Origin: Desulfobulbus oligotrophicus
GTDB taxonomy: Bacteria; Desulfobacterota; Desulfobulbia; Desulfobulbales; Desulfobulbaceae
Length of the DNA stretch: 64,000 nucleotides
Assembly: GCF_016446285.1 (NCBI RefSeq)
Contig: NZ_CP054140.1
Location: 663,501-727,500, forward strand
Reading direction: 5' to 3'
The notes under the pieces were generated by a model, which did not search any database, had not been told where the DNA came from, and was given only the letters and a program-made list of their open reading frames with translations. Both the position numbers and the translations under genes were made by a program. This document shows, piece after piece, positions 1-7,579 of the stretch (position 1 is its first letter; each line of letters opens with the position of its first letter).

Positions 1-2
1 TC

Positions 3-2357
3 AAGGCCGGGTTCGTGGCCATCAGCGCCGCGCTGGCCGGGGTGGGTTCGGCGGTCGCGACCTATTTTTTGCCCGTCACCGCGATCATCGCGGGCGTGAT
101 CCTCTCGGTGTATCTGCTCAAACGCGCCTGGGAAACCAACTTCGGCGGCATTCAGGAGATCATCACCGGGGCCTGGAACAAGGTCTCGCTGGTCTTCCAG
201 GGGATCAGAGAGCTGGTGGGTTCGCTCAGCGGCGGCGTCGGGCAGATGTCGTCCGAACTGGCCCAGAAGCTCGAATCCGCCGGACTGCTGGGCTTCGTGG
301 TCACCGTCTTCAAAGCCTATTACCGCGTTCGTGAGGCCCTGGCCGGATTGTGGGGCGCGTTCTCCCATGCCTTTGGCCGCATCCGCGCCATCCTCGAACC
401 AACCGTCCGCACCCTGATGAGCGCCTATGCGGCACTGGCCAGCGCGGTCTTTTCAGTGGTGGAAATCTTCGGCGTGGCCGCCAGCGCCACCGACGGGTCG
501 TCCTGGCGTACCTTCGGCACGGTTATCGGCACCGTCGCCGGTGTGCTTCTGCAGGGGTTGGCGTTCGCGCTGAAGATTGTGGCCTGGAACCTGTCGCTCA
601 TCGTCCGAGCCCTGGCGGTGGTGGTGCGCAGCGTGGTCTGGGTCGGCAAGGCCATCGTCGGGTCACTGGTCGGAGCGGCCAAGTTCATCTACAAGTTCCT
701 GTTGCCCGTGCGCATGATCGGCGAGGCATTCGTGGCCGCCGGGAAGATCATCTATGCGGTCTGGCAAGTACTGACCGGCGACATCTCCCTGCTGGACGGG
801 CTCAAGGCCATTGGCGGCGCGGTCTACGATTTTCTTGCCACCCCGTTCCGCTGGGCGCGGGATGTGGTGGTCGGGGTCTGGAATTTCATTTCCGGCATCT
901 TCACCTCCATCGGACGCCTGGTAGCCGACGCCGCCGGACAGATCGGCCAGGCGATTCTGAATCTGCCGATCATCAGCACCCTGCGGGAGCTGTTTGCCAC
1001 CGTGCGCTCCTTCTTCGCCGGGGACACCACCTTCTTCGAGGCGGGCAAAAAGCTGCTGATCACCCTTGGCGAAGGGATCTGGTCGGCGGTGACCTATCCC
1101 TTCACCATGCTCAAGAACGCCCTGGGCAAGCTGCGCAATCTGCTGCCGTTCTCCGATGCCCGCGAGGGACCGCTCGCCAGCCTGACCGCCTCCGGGTCCG
1201 CACTGCTCAAGACCCTCGCCGACGGCATGAGCCTTACCCAGTCGCTGCCCGCGAAAGTGTTCGGCTTCGCCGCTCGCGGGATTCTCTCGGCCGCTGCGGG
1301 AGCCTGGCAGCAGATCAAATCGGCGGGCGGAAACCTCATGGACGCCGCCTCAGCTCCCTTCCGCATGGCCGGAAAACTCTGGGACGGTCTGACCTCCGGG
1401 GCTCAAAGCGTCGCGGCCAAGGCCGGTGCCATCTTCGGCGGTCTCAAACAATCCCTGTTTGGCGACACGCCTGAGCTGGCAATCACGCCGCCCCAGGTCA
1501 ATGCCTGGGATGCGCTGGCCACGGGAGCCGTCACTGTCCGCGACCGGATCGTTGACACGCTATCGGCCGTGCCCGGCGCTGTCGGTCGAATCTTTACCAA
1601 CGCCGGTGCCGAGGGGCAAACCCTCTGGCAGAGGCTTTCCAGCGGCGCGAGCGCGGGCATTCAGGCGATCAAGGATCGCAGCGCCGGGATCGCCAACGGT
1701 TTGTTCTCCTCCGCTCGCGCCATGCTGGGAGTACAGACTCCGATTCCGCAGGTGGCCGAACAGAAGCAACCGTTCAAGGCCGCGCAGCCCGCCGAATCGA
1801 TTGGACAACGCATCATCGAAAGCGTGCTCAGTCTGGTGCCGCGTCTGGACGAACGCCTGGTGCCCAAGGCCTTGAGCGCCATGCTGATGCTCCAGCCGGT
1901 CATGTCCACGGCCGCGCCACCCCCACAACCGATGAACGGCACCGTGCAGACCGTCGCGGCGGCCGTCGAGCCGGTAAGTAAGAGCTACATCCAGCCGTTT
2001 GCGGTGGAACCGGCACCGGAAATCGGAAGTGCTTCTCTGGCTCCGGCCGGGATTGAACGGCCCAAGACGGCCGCACCGACTCCGATAGCGAAGCCCCTGC
2101 AATCGGGACTCGCCGAGACGGTGCCCTCCGAACGGTTGATTTCTCCGGCCCGCACCGCTCCAGCGACACCCCAGCGCGGAGAGGAAGCCGGTCCGGGAGT
2201 GCGCGAACTGCTGGAATCGCTGCTCTCGCGCCTCGATGGCCTGGCCGACCGACCGGTGGAACTGAGCGTGACCACCAACATCGATGGCCGGAAGGTGGCC
2301 GAGGCCGTCTACAAGGATCTTCGGGAGCGGAAGATCAGAAACTACGAAACACTTTGA
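3..2357 (+). CDS. Phage tail tape measure protein, C-terminal part (5' end outside window)
   Basis: The open frame runs into the window edge, so at least 785 residues of a longer protein are visible. The visible part is rich in Ala, Gly and Val. It has long alternating hydrophobic and amphipathic helical stretches (AIIAGVILSVYLLKRAW near the start and many later ones), then a Pro/Ala-rich linker (about residues 590-730). The end, LSVTTNIDGRKVAEAVYKDL, is typical of tape measure proteins. Tape measures set tail length inside the tube and often carry membrane-active segments used in genome delivery. It is the first gene of the same-strand baseplate block, where a tape measure is expected. The function is inferred from composition, position and the C-terminal motif; no enzymatic domain is visible here. 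Confidence 0.8.
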   Translation, partial: KAGFVAISAALAGVGSAVATYFLPVTAIIAGVILSVYLLKRAWETNFGGIQEIITGAWNKVSLVFQGIRELVGSLSGGVGQMSSELAQKLESAGLLGFVVTVFKAYYRVREALAGLWGAFSHAFGRIRAILEPTVRTLMSAYAALASAVFSVVEIFGVAASATDGSSWRTFGTVIGTVAGVLLQGLAFALKIVAWNLSLIVRALAVVVRSVVWVGKAIVGSLVGAAKFIYKFLLPVRMIGEAFVAAGKIIYAVWQVLTGDISLLDGLKAIGGAVYDFLATPFRWARDVVVGVWNFISGIFTSIGRLVADAAGQIGQAILNLPIISTLRELFATVRSFFAGDTTFFEAGKKLLITLGEGIWSAVTYPFTMLKNALGKLRNLLPFSDAREGPLASLTASGSALLKTLADGMSLTQSLPAKVFGFAARGILSAAAGAWQQIKSAGGNLMDAASAPFRMAGKLWDGLTSGAQSVAAKAGAIFGGLKQSLFGDTPELAITPPQVNAWDALATGAVTVRDRIVDTLSAVPGAVGRIFTNAGAEGQTLWQRLSSGASAGIQAIKDRSAGIANGLFSSARAMLGVQTPIPQVAEQKQPFKAAQPAESIGQRIIESVLSLVPRLDERLVPKALSAMLMLQPVMSTAAPPPQPMNGTVQTVAAAVEPVSKSYIQPFAVEPAPEIGSASLAPAGIERPKTAAPTPIAKPLQSGLAETVPSERLISPARTAPATPQRGEEAGPGVRELLESLLSRLDGLADRPVELSVTTNIDGRKVAEAVYKDLRERKIRNYETL

Positions 2358-2365
2358 GAGGACCG

Positions 2366-2677
2366 ATGAAACGCATCTTTGTCTGCAGCCCGTTCGCGGG
2401 TGACATAGCCCGAAACGTGAAGGTCGCCGAGGCGCTTTGCCGTCGGGTCATGAGAAACGGTCACGCGCCGTTCGCGCCGCATCTGCTGTATCCGACCTTC
2501 ACCGACGACAGCGTTCCCGAGCAGCGGGAGACGGGCATCGCCTGCGGCCTGGCCTACATGGAATGTTGCGACGAGGTATGGGCGTTCACCGGCAACGGCA
2601 TTTCCAGCGGCATGCGGCGGGAACTGGACCGGGCCGGACAACTGGGCAAGCCGATCATCGAGATCGCCGAGGTGTAA
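2366..2677 (+). CDS. DUF4406-type (nucleoside 2-deoxyribosyltransferase-like) protein
   Basis: A 103-residue protein beginning MKRIFVCSPFAGD, with GHAPFAPHLLYPTF, a segment around ECCDEVWAF, and SSGMRRELDRA. This is the Rossmann-like fold of the DUF4406 / YspA-like group, related to nucleoside 2-deoxyribosyltransferases and nucleotide-sugar-binding SLOG proteins. The ATG at 2366 is preferred over the upstream TTG because a GAGAGGA ribosome binding site lies five bases before it. The gene sits between the tape measure and the tube protein, four bases before the next start, so it belongs to the tail operon although it has no obvious structural role. Such proteins are common in phages, where a nucleotide-metabolism or signal-binding role is suspected. 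The substrate is unknown. Confidence 0.7.
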   Translation: MKRIFVCSPFAGDIARNVKVAEALCRRVMRNGHAPFAPHLLYPTFTDDSVPEQRETGIACGLAYMECCDEVWAFTGNGISSGMRRELDRAGQLGKPIIEIAEV

Positions 2678-2680
2678 GAA

Positions 2681-3151
2681 ATGGCCTGGGATCAACAGCC
2701 CATCAAGGGATATCTGGTGGACGCCGACACGGGGGAGCGGCTCGAATTCCAGTACAACCCCAACTCCATCAGCGACGAGAAGTCGACCGACTACGCGACG
2801 ATCAAAATTCCTGGCATGAGCCATCCGCGCTACCAGTACGTCGCTGGGGAACCGCGCCGGATCGCCTTCAAGGTCGAGCTGTTCAAGGGGCCGGTCAAAC
2901 AGAAGGTCGACTGGCTCCGCTCGCTGCAATATCCGGAACACGCCGGAACCATGCTCAAGAACGCACCGCACCGCGTACTGCTCATCTTCGGCGATCTCTA
3001 CCCCGGCGTGACCTGCATCGTCCGGCAGGTGAAGGCGCGGTTCTTCGGCCTGTTCGACCGGGACAGCCTGCTGCCGCAACGGGCCGAGGTGGACATCGTC
3101 CTCGAGGAATATGTGGACCGTTCCATCAACTGGTCGGAGGTACGTTCATGA
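2681..3151 (+). CDS. Contractile-tail tube-associated protein (CIS tube N-terminal family)
   Basis: A 156-residue protein. Its opening (IKGYLVDADTGERLEFQYNPNSI) and later FKVELFKG, LLIFGDLYPGVTCIV and EYVDRSINWSEV match the family annotated as contractile injection system tube protein, N-terminal domain (Afp7/Pvc7-like; LysM-type baseplate hub adaptors). In tails and extracellular injection systems these proteins sit at the tube-hub junction. The gene overlaps the next one by four bases (ATGA), and the neighbour carries the LysM part, so the two genes together probably equal the fused Afp7-type protein. The assignment rests on motif recall, not a search. Confidence 0.7.
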   Translation: MAWDQQPIKGYLVDADTGERLEFQYNPNSISDEKSTDYATIKIPGMSHPRYQYVAGEPRRIAFKVELFKGPVKQKVDWLRSLQYPEHAGTMLKNAPHRVLLIFGDLYPGVTCIVRQVKARFFGLFDRDSLLPQRAEVDIVLEEYVDRSINWSEVRS

Positions 3152-3438
3152 TCGGCCGTGATTCCCGCTACGCCCGCAGCATTCTCTACCGGGACAGCGA
3201 CGGCACCTCCCTCGGCATGCGCCAGCGCATCGACACCACCCCCAGACACGACGACCGCCTGCACACCGTCATCGAGGGCGACCGTCTGGATCTGCTGGCG
3301 TACCGCTATCTGGGTGACGCCAGACTCTGGTGGATCATCTGTGATTACAACGACCTCTTTTTCCCGTTGGCGCTCGAGCCCGGCCTGGCCCTGCGCATTC
3401 CTTCTCGCGAACACGTCCAGATGCGCCTGCTCGACTGA
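3148..3438 (+). CDS. LysM-like tail protein (gpX/gp53-like)
   Basis: A 96-residue protein. HTVIEGDRLDLLAYRYLGDARLWWIICDYN is the classic LysM fold pattern of tail protein X / gp53-type baseplate wedge proteins: initial beta strand, GDxL, helix, and W-I-I-xx-N. In T4-like baseplates gp53 joins wedge units around the hub. The start ATG overlaps the stop of the preceding tube gene (ATGA), so the two are translationally coupled. The last residues (LRIPSREHVQMRLLD) resemble the usual pointer sequence after LysM in phage proteins. It could equally be called a gpX homologue. Confidence 0.7.
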   Translation: MIGRDSRYARSILYRDSDGTSLGMRQRIDTTPRHDDRLHTVIEGDRLDLLAYRYLGDARLWWIICDYNDLFFPLALEPGLALRIPSREHVQMRLLD

Positions 3439-3442
3439 AGCG

Positions 3443-3474
3443 TCCGACACCTCGCCATGCCTTCCGGTAAGTAA
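3443..3474 (+). repeat. Bipartite intergenic motif, copy 1
   Basis: TCCGACAC, ten unmatched bases, then CTTCCGGTAAGTAA. The same two blocks with the same ten-base spacing occur at 10418-10449. Both copies are followed by AACCGCCG and a GGAGAGAC ribosome binding site just before the next gene. The function is unknown; a promoter, processing site or duplicated intergenic segment are all possible. Confidence 0.6.
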
Positions 3475-3504
3475 GCAGGGAACTGCGAACCGCCGGAGAG
3501 ACGC

Positions 3505-4788
3505 ATGGAACTGGATACCTTCAAGCCGACATTTCTGATTCAGATCGAGGGGCAGGACCTCTCGAAGGACATCACCCAGGAGATCACTTCGTTCGTCTTC
3601 ACCGACAACGAGGAGGAGCTGGATGTTCTCGAGCTGTCGGTGACCGACCGCAACCTGCAGTTCGTCGACGATCCGCTGTTCCAGGAAGGCAACGAGATCG
3701 TGGCCCGCTTCGGCTACGTGGGGAACCTCTCTCCGCGCAAGAAGGCGGTCATCAAGGACATCGATTACGACTTCCCGGAAAACGGCGATCCGACCATCCG
3801 CATCAAGGCCTACGACAAGGGCTTCAAACTGGCGGGCAAGGAGAACCAGAAAGTCTGGCAGAAACCCGCTCCCGGCATCCTCTATTCGGAAATCGCCGAA
3901 CAGATCGCCGCCGCCAACGGCCTCACCCCGGTGGTCACGGCCACCAAGGGAACACATCTTCGCGTCACCCAGAGCAACATCTCGGATGCCCAGTTCCTCA
4001 AGGAGCTGGCGGAAAAGGCCCGCGACCGCGATGGCGACGGCGTGAGCGGCTATGTCTTCTATATCCAGGATGACGAACTCCATTTCCATCCTCGCGAGCT
4101 CGACCAAACGCCGCTGCTGACCCTCGAATATTTCACCGACACCAAGGGCCTGCTGCGCTCGTTCCGTCCCAGCACCCAATCCCAGGGAGCCAAGGGCGCG
4201 GGTGTCGAGACCAAGACGGTCGGCGTCGACCCGCGCAAGAAGGACGTGGTCGAGCACAAGGCCAACAACGCCACCACCCCCGAGCGGACGGCCCTGGGCA
4301 AACAGACCTATCTGGTCGACGGCAACACCGGCGAAGGCAGCTTCAAGGAACAGGAGACGGGACAGATCGTGCCCAGCTTCGACCGTTCCGAAGGCTTTCA
4401 CGAAGAGCCGCGCCAGGAGCCAGCCCAGGACAGCGCCGAAGGCAAATTCCGCGAGGCCGAGCTGCGCCAGGTCGAGGCGGACGCGGCCACCATCGGCATT
4501 CCCCAGCTACGTGCCAAGAAGAACGTCGAGATCAAGGGCGTGGGCCGGAAGTTTTCCGGCATCTACTACTGCCACTCGGTGCGCCACAGCATCAGCGGCG
4601 CTGGCTATCTCTGCGAACTCAAACTCAAGAAGAACGCCCTCGGCAAGGGCGCGGGCGACAAGTCCGCCGAGTCCCAGGGCAAAACCAACGACAAGGAGGC
4701 CCCGCCCACGCCGCAAAACGAGCCGCCAGCCATGGTGACCATCGACGCGGATTCCGGCGCGGTCACACAAGGAGGCGGCAATGGGTGA
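3505..4788 (+). CDS. Phage late control D / gpD-like baseplate hub protein
   Basis: A 427-residue protein with the gpD/VgrG N-terminal fold: FLIQIEGQDLSKDITQEITSF, then LELSVTDRNLQFVDD, VARFGYVG, and AYDKGFKLAGKE. A mid-region of about residues 125-205 includes SQSNI-like and DAQFLKELAEKA motifs typical of hub domain 2. The C-terminus (about 300-427) is low-complexity, with charged and Pro-rich stretches ending in GGGNG. In P2-like phages gpD is the hub that caps the tube and carries the spike. Here it precedes the peptidase, DUF1353 and spike genes, consistent with that role. The start is preceded by GGAGAGACGC. The length is close to that of P2 gpD (about 390 residues), with a longer C-terminal tail. 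Confidence 0.8.
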   Translation: MELDTFKPTFLIQIEGQDLSKDITQEITSFVFTDNEEELDVLELSVTDRNLQFVDDPLFQEGNEIVARFGYVGNLSPRKKAVIKDIDYDFPENGDPTIRIKAYDKGFKLAGKENQKVWQKPAPGILYSEIAEQIAAANGLTPVVTATKGTHLRVTQSNISDAQFLKELAEKARDRDGDGVSGYVFYIQDDELHFHPRELDQTPLLTLEYFTDTKGLLRSFRPSTQSQGAKGAGVETKTVGVDPRKKDVVEHKANNATTPERTALGKQTYLVDGNTGEGSFKEQETGQIVPSFDRSEGFHEEPRQEPAQDSAEGKFREAELRQVEADAATIGIPQLRAKKNVEIKGVGRKFSGIYYCHSVRHSISGAGYLCELKLKKNALGKGAGDKSAESQGKTNDKEAPPTPQNEPPAMVTIDADSGAVTQGGGNG

Positions 4789-5155
4789 TCTCAGTAAGAA
4801 TTTCAACCGTTCAGAATTCGCCTGCAAGGGCAAGAACTGCTGCGGCCATTCGGCTGCGGTCCATCCCGACCTGGTCGACGCCCTGCAGGCGTTGCGCGAC
4901 CGCATCGGCAAACCGCTGTCCATCACCAGCGGCTTCCGTTGCAACCGGCATAACAAGGCGGTGGGCGGCGCGGAGCAGAGTTTCCACACGCTGGGCATGG
5001 CGGCCGACGTGAGCTGTCCCGCAGGCGTTTCGCCCGAGGAACTGGCGGTCATCGCCGAGGAAATTCCGCTCTTCCGCGAGGGCGGCATCGGCGTCTATGC
5101 CTCCTGGGTCCATCTCGATGTGCGCCAGTCGGGCAAGGCGAGGTGGCGGTCATGA
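4781..5155 (+). CDS. M15-family peptidase (D-Ala-D-Ala carboxypeptidase-like, M15_3)
   Basis: A 124-residue single-domain protein. SITSGFRCNRHNKAVGG, SFHTLGMAADV and WVHLDVR supply the His/Asp/His zinc ligands of the peptidase M15A C-terminal family. An N-terminal cysteine cluster (CKGKNCCGH) is also present. Members cleave peptide cross-links in peptidoglycan. In tails this is either the lysin that opens the wall during injection or an endolysin. There is no signal peptide, so it would need a holin or act as part of the particle. It overlaps gpD by eight bases and DUF1353 by four bases, so it is part of the same coupled unit. Confidence 0.85.
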   Translation: MGDLSKNFNRSEFACKGKNCCGHSAAVHPDLVDALQALRDRIGKPLSITSGFRCNRHNKAVGGAEQSFHTLGMAADVSCPAGVSPEELAVIAEEIPLFREGGIGVYASWVHLDVRQSGKARWRS

Positions 5156-5571
5156 GCGCCGAAATCAAGACCCTGTTTTCGGGCACCGCGCTGGGTCTCT
5201 CCGGACCGCTTCGGGTGGAGATCCTGCCCAATGGAATGACCGCGAGGCTGACCCAGCCGTTCCGTGTCCGCACCGGCGCTGGCCGCATCATCGAAGTGCC
5301 CGCCGGGTTCGAGACCGACTTCGCCTCGGTGCCGCGCCTGTTCTGGCGCGTGGTGCCGCCCTGGGGGCGATATTCCCCGGCGGCCGTCGTTCACGACTAC
5401 CTCTACCACACCGGCAAGGTCTCGCGGCTTGCTGCCGACCGTGTCTTTCTCGAACTGATGGCGGCCCTGGGCGTGCCTCTGTGGAAAAGGCAGATCATGT
5501 ATTGGGCGGTTCGCCTGGGCGGCTGGCTGGCCTGGGACGCCAGTCGAAAACGGGAGACGGAGCATGCTTGA
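5152..5571 (+). CDS. DUF1353 family phage protein
   Basis: A 139-residue protein with the DUF1353 core: GFETDFASVPRLFWRVVPPWGRY, then SPAAVVHDYLYHTG, and a helical C-terminus with ADRVFLELMAALGV. DUF1353 proteins are common next to phage lysis or tail genes, but their biochemical role is not established. The ATG at 5152 overlaps the stop of the peptidase gene (ATGA) and is preferred over the upstream GTG. The stop overlaps the spike gene start. A partner role with the M15 peptidase is suggested only by the conserved adjacency. Confidence 0.8.
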   Translation: MSAEIKTLFSGTALGLSGPLRVEILPNGMTARLTQPFRVRTGAGRIIEVPAGFETDFASVPRLFWRVVPPWGRYSPAAVVHDYLYHTGKVSRLAADRVFLELMAALGVPLWKRQIMYWAVRLGGWLAWDASRKRETEHA

Positions 5572-6613
5572 AACCCGCGACCGTCAATCCGAGGAGCGCT
5601 ACCGCAACCGCTGGTACGGCAAGTACCGGGCCTTCGTACGCGACAACAACGATCCCGAACGCCTCGGCCGGGTCCGGCTGGAGATCCCCGCCGTGCTCGG
5701 CAGCGGGCGGGAGAACTGGTCCGAATGGGCCGCTCCCTGTTTCCCCTACGGCGGCAACGACGACACCGGCATGTTCCTGGTCCCCGAGGAAGGGGCCTCG
5801 GTCTGGGCCGAGTTCGAGGGCGGCGTCGTCCAGTATCCGATCTGGACCGGGGTCTGGCTGGCCAAGAGCAATCCCGGCGAGCAGCCCGAGGAATCCAAGC
5901 GCACCTGCGCGAATGCCTTCTGCCATGACTGCGAGGACAAGGTCGAACATCAGGCCAACCGGCACGACGATCTCGAACACAAGAAGTACCACGGCCATCC
6001 GCCGTATTACTGCCCGCGCCTGAAGGTCCTGCTCAAGACCGAAACCGGCCACACCATCTTGGCCGATGACCGCGACGGCGACGAGCTGCTGCGGATCATC
6101 GACCGTGCCGGACAGATCCTCACCATGGAAGGGAAGGTGAAGCCGGAGATGCAGAGCGGCAACGCCCTGCGTCGAGGCACGAAGGACGCCGAGAATGGCG
6201 ACCAGCTCGACATCGCCTCGCAGATCGTCGGCTCCCGCGCCCGCATCCAGCTCACCGACCTCTGCCGCCAGCAGGTGATTCTCGAAGCCTGGCAAGACAA
6301 GGAGAAGGTCCACATCCTTTCGTGCGACAAGGGCCGTTCCCGCTGGCAGAAGATCCTCATCGACACCACCAAGGGCCGGGAAAAGGTTCACATCTGGGGA
6401 CTCAACGGCACCCAGGAAATCCTCGTCGATTCCACCGCCGCCGCCGAACAGATCCGGCTGACCGACAAGGCCGGTCAGATGGTGCGCATGAACGCCGCGC
6501 CCGGCCAGGAGAGCATCAGCGCCACCGACAAGTCCGGCAGCCTCGTGTTCATGGATGGGGTGGCCGGAAACATCATCATTCGCTCGACGAACACCGTCTT
6601 GATCAACACATGA
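5564..6613 (+). CDS. Baseplate spike protein (gpV / gp5 / VgrG-like OB-fold plus beta-helix)
   Basis: A 349-residue protein. The N-terminal OB-fold is seen in YRAFVRDNNDPERLGRVRLEIP, GNDDTGMFLVPEEGASVWAEF and PIWTGVWLA (about residues 20-105). An unusual insert of about residues 114-152 is rich in Cys and His (RTCANAFCHDCEDK, then HHxH-like repeats, ending YYCPRL). The C-terminal half has short repeated strands (GHTILADD, RIIDRAGQILTMEG, IRLTDKAGQMVRMN, ISATDKSGSLVFMDG) as in the triple beta-helix of gp5/VgrG needles. This is the membrane-piercing spike below the gpD hub, capped by the PAAR protein encoded two genes later. Only the Cys/His insert is out of the ordinary. Confidence 0.85.
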   Translation: MLETRDRQSEERYRNRWYGKYRAFVRDNNDPERLGRVRLEIPAVLGSGRENWSEWAAPCFPYGGNDDTGMFLVPEEGASVWAEFEGGVVQYPIWTGVWLAKSNPGEQPEESKRTCANAFCHDCEDKVEHQANRHDDLEHKKYHGHPPYYCPRLKVLLKTETGHTILADDRDGDELLRIIDRAGQILTMEGKVKPEMQSGNALRRGTKDAENGDQLDIASQIVGSRARIQLTDLCRQQVILEAWQDKEKVHILSCDKGRSRWQKILIDTTKGREKVHIWGLNGTQEILVDSTAAAEQIRLTDKAGQMVRMNAAPGQESISATDKSGSLVFMDGVAGNIIIRSTNTVLINT

Positions 6614-6625
6614 AGGAAGCATTGC

Positions 6626-7000
6626 ATGGGAGAAAGAACAACAACGCCCTCCGGACTTTCGGCCAGCGAGGAATTGCTGGCCCGGACCTTCGATCATTGG
6701 CGGGAGGAATTCCGCAGCATTCTCGAAAGTCACCGCCGGGAAATCCAGGACCGCCTCGAGAAGATCGAGCGTGAAATCGAGAAGAAATCGGACAAGGAAA
6801 ACGTCGAGGTGCTGGTCCGCTCGATCTATTCCGATCTGCACCGGCACGCCGAGGAGATCGACCGGCTGCATGCCCGGGTCGGCTCCAAGATGGGGACCGA
6901 GACCATGTGGAAGATCATCGGCCTGGTGTTGACCATCGGCAGCACCATCGGCGGACTCATCGGCTTTCTGATCCATCTGCTGCTGAAGGTGAACCCATGA
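6626..7000 (+). CDS. Coiled-coil protein with C-terminal membrane segment (haemolysin XhlA-like or holin-like)
   Basis: A 124-residue protein. Residues about 20-85 are a charged coiled coil (LARTFDHWREEFRSILESHR, DRLEKIEREIEKKSDKE). One strongly hydrophobic segment lies near the C-terminus (IIGLVLTIGSTIGGLIGFLI), followed by a short basic tail. This architecture is seen in XhlA-type haemolysin enhancers and some holin accessory proteins. The gene lies between the spike and the PAAR tip and overlaps PAAR by four bases. A role in lysis with the M15 peptidase is plausible; anchoring the baseplate to a membrane is the alternative. No family was recognised with certainty. Confidence 0.5.
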   Translation: MGERTTTPSGLSASEELLARTFDHWREEFRSILESHRREIQDRLEKIEREIEKKSDKENVEVLVRSIYSDLHRHAEEIDRLHARVGSKMGTETMWKIIGLVLTIGSTIGGLIGFLIHLLLKVNP

Positions 7001-7260
7001 GTTCCCAGGCGCGACTCGGCGACATCAGCAGCCACGGCGGCGTCATCATCACCGGGGCGAGCCGGACGCTGGACAACGGCATGCCAGTGGCCCGCATGGG
7101 GGACCTGCACGTCTGTCCCATCCCGGGGCATGGCGTGACACCCATCGTGACCGGCAGCTTCGACACCATCACCGAAGGATTGCCCAACGCCCGCATCGGC
7201 GACATCACCGCCTGTGGAGCCATCATCGTCACCGGCAGTCCCGACACCATCGACAACTGA
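6997..7260 (+). CDS. PAAR-domain spike tip protein
   Basis: An 87-residue protein with the PAAR pattern of Gly/Asp-rich repeats and conserved His/Cys: ARLGDISSHGGVIITGAS, ARMGDLHVCPIPGHG, ARIGDITACGAIIVTGS. The family caps the needle of contractile machines with a sharp, metal-bound conical tip. The ATG overlaps the stop of the preceding coiled-coil gene (ATGA). Length is normal for a stand-alone PAAR protein, so there is no fused effector. Confidence 0.9.
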   Translation: MSSQARLGDISSHGGVIITGASRTLDNGMPVARMGDLHVCPIPGHGVTPIVTGSFDTITEGLPNARIGDITACGAIIVTGSPDTIDN

Positions 7261-7270
7261 AGGGGACGCC

Positions 7271-7579
7271 ATGAACAATCTCGAACAGCCGCAGGAACCG
7301 CACTACTGGGATGTCTTCCCGAAACTGATCCGGGTCTCGCGATCCCCATTCGTCCAGCGCATTCCGCTCTCGATCCGTGGTCTACCCGAAGCGCCTGTGT
7401 TCGAATCATCCAATCCCGACGTGGCCAGTGTCGATGAGGACGGCAATGTCGAGTGCGGCTTCGTTCCCGGGGCGGCCATGATCCTGGTCTGGGATTCTGC
7501 CGAGCGGCTCAGCCTGCGTCACGTCCAAGTCGAGGTCTATGGCGGCGGCGTCTCTGCACCGGTGGAGGTTCCTTCATGA
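7271..7579 (+). CDS. Small Ig-like (BIG2-type) tail decoration protein
   Basis: A 102-residue protein. The segment PVFESSNPDVASVDEDGNV followed by GAAMILVW is the hallmark of bacterial Ig-like group 2 domains. Its whole length aligns by eye with the first 95 residues of the next gene: both have a W near residue 13, QR-PLS-RG, APVF-SSNP, a GNV/GVI turn, and LRHV-VEV. It is therefore a tandem paralogue. Ig-like domains in tails commonly decorate the baseplate or bind surface sugars. Its stop overlaps the next start (ATGA). Confidence 0.65.
   Translation: MNNLEQPQEPHYWDVFPKLIRVSRSPFVQRIPLSIRGLPEAPVFESSNPDVASVDEDGNVECGFVPGAAMILVWDSAERLSLRHVQVEVYGGGVSAPVEVPS

Noticed and set aside
1971-1982. Third copy of the intergenic motif inside the tape measure gene
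   Set aside because: It shares only CCGGTAAGTAAG, lacks the TCCGACAC half, and is an in-frame coding sequence, so it may be chance.
2998-4401. Long open frame on the minus strand opposite gpD and its neighbours
   Set aside because: It lies opposite well-supported genes in GC-rich DNA, has no family motif and no RBS. It is an antisense shadow.
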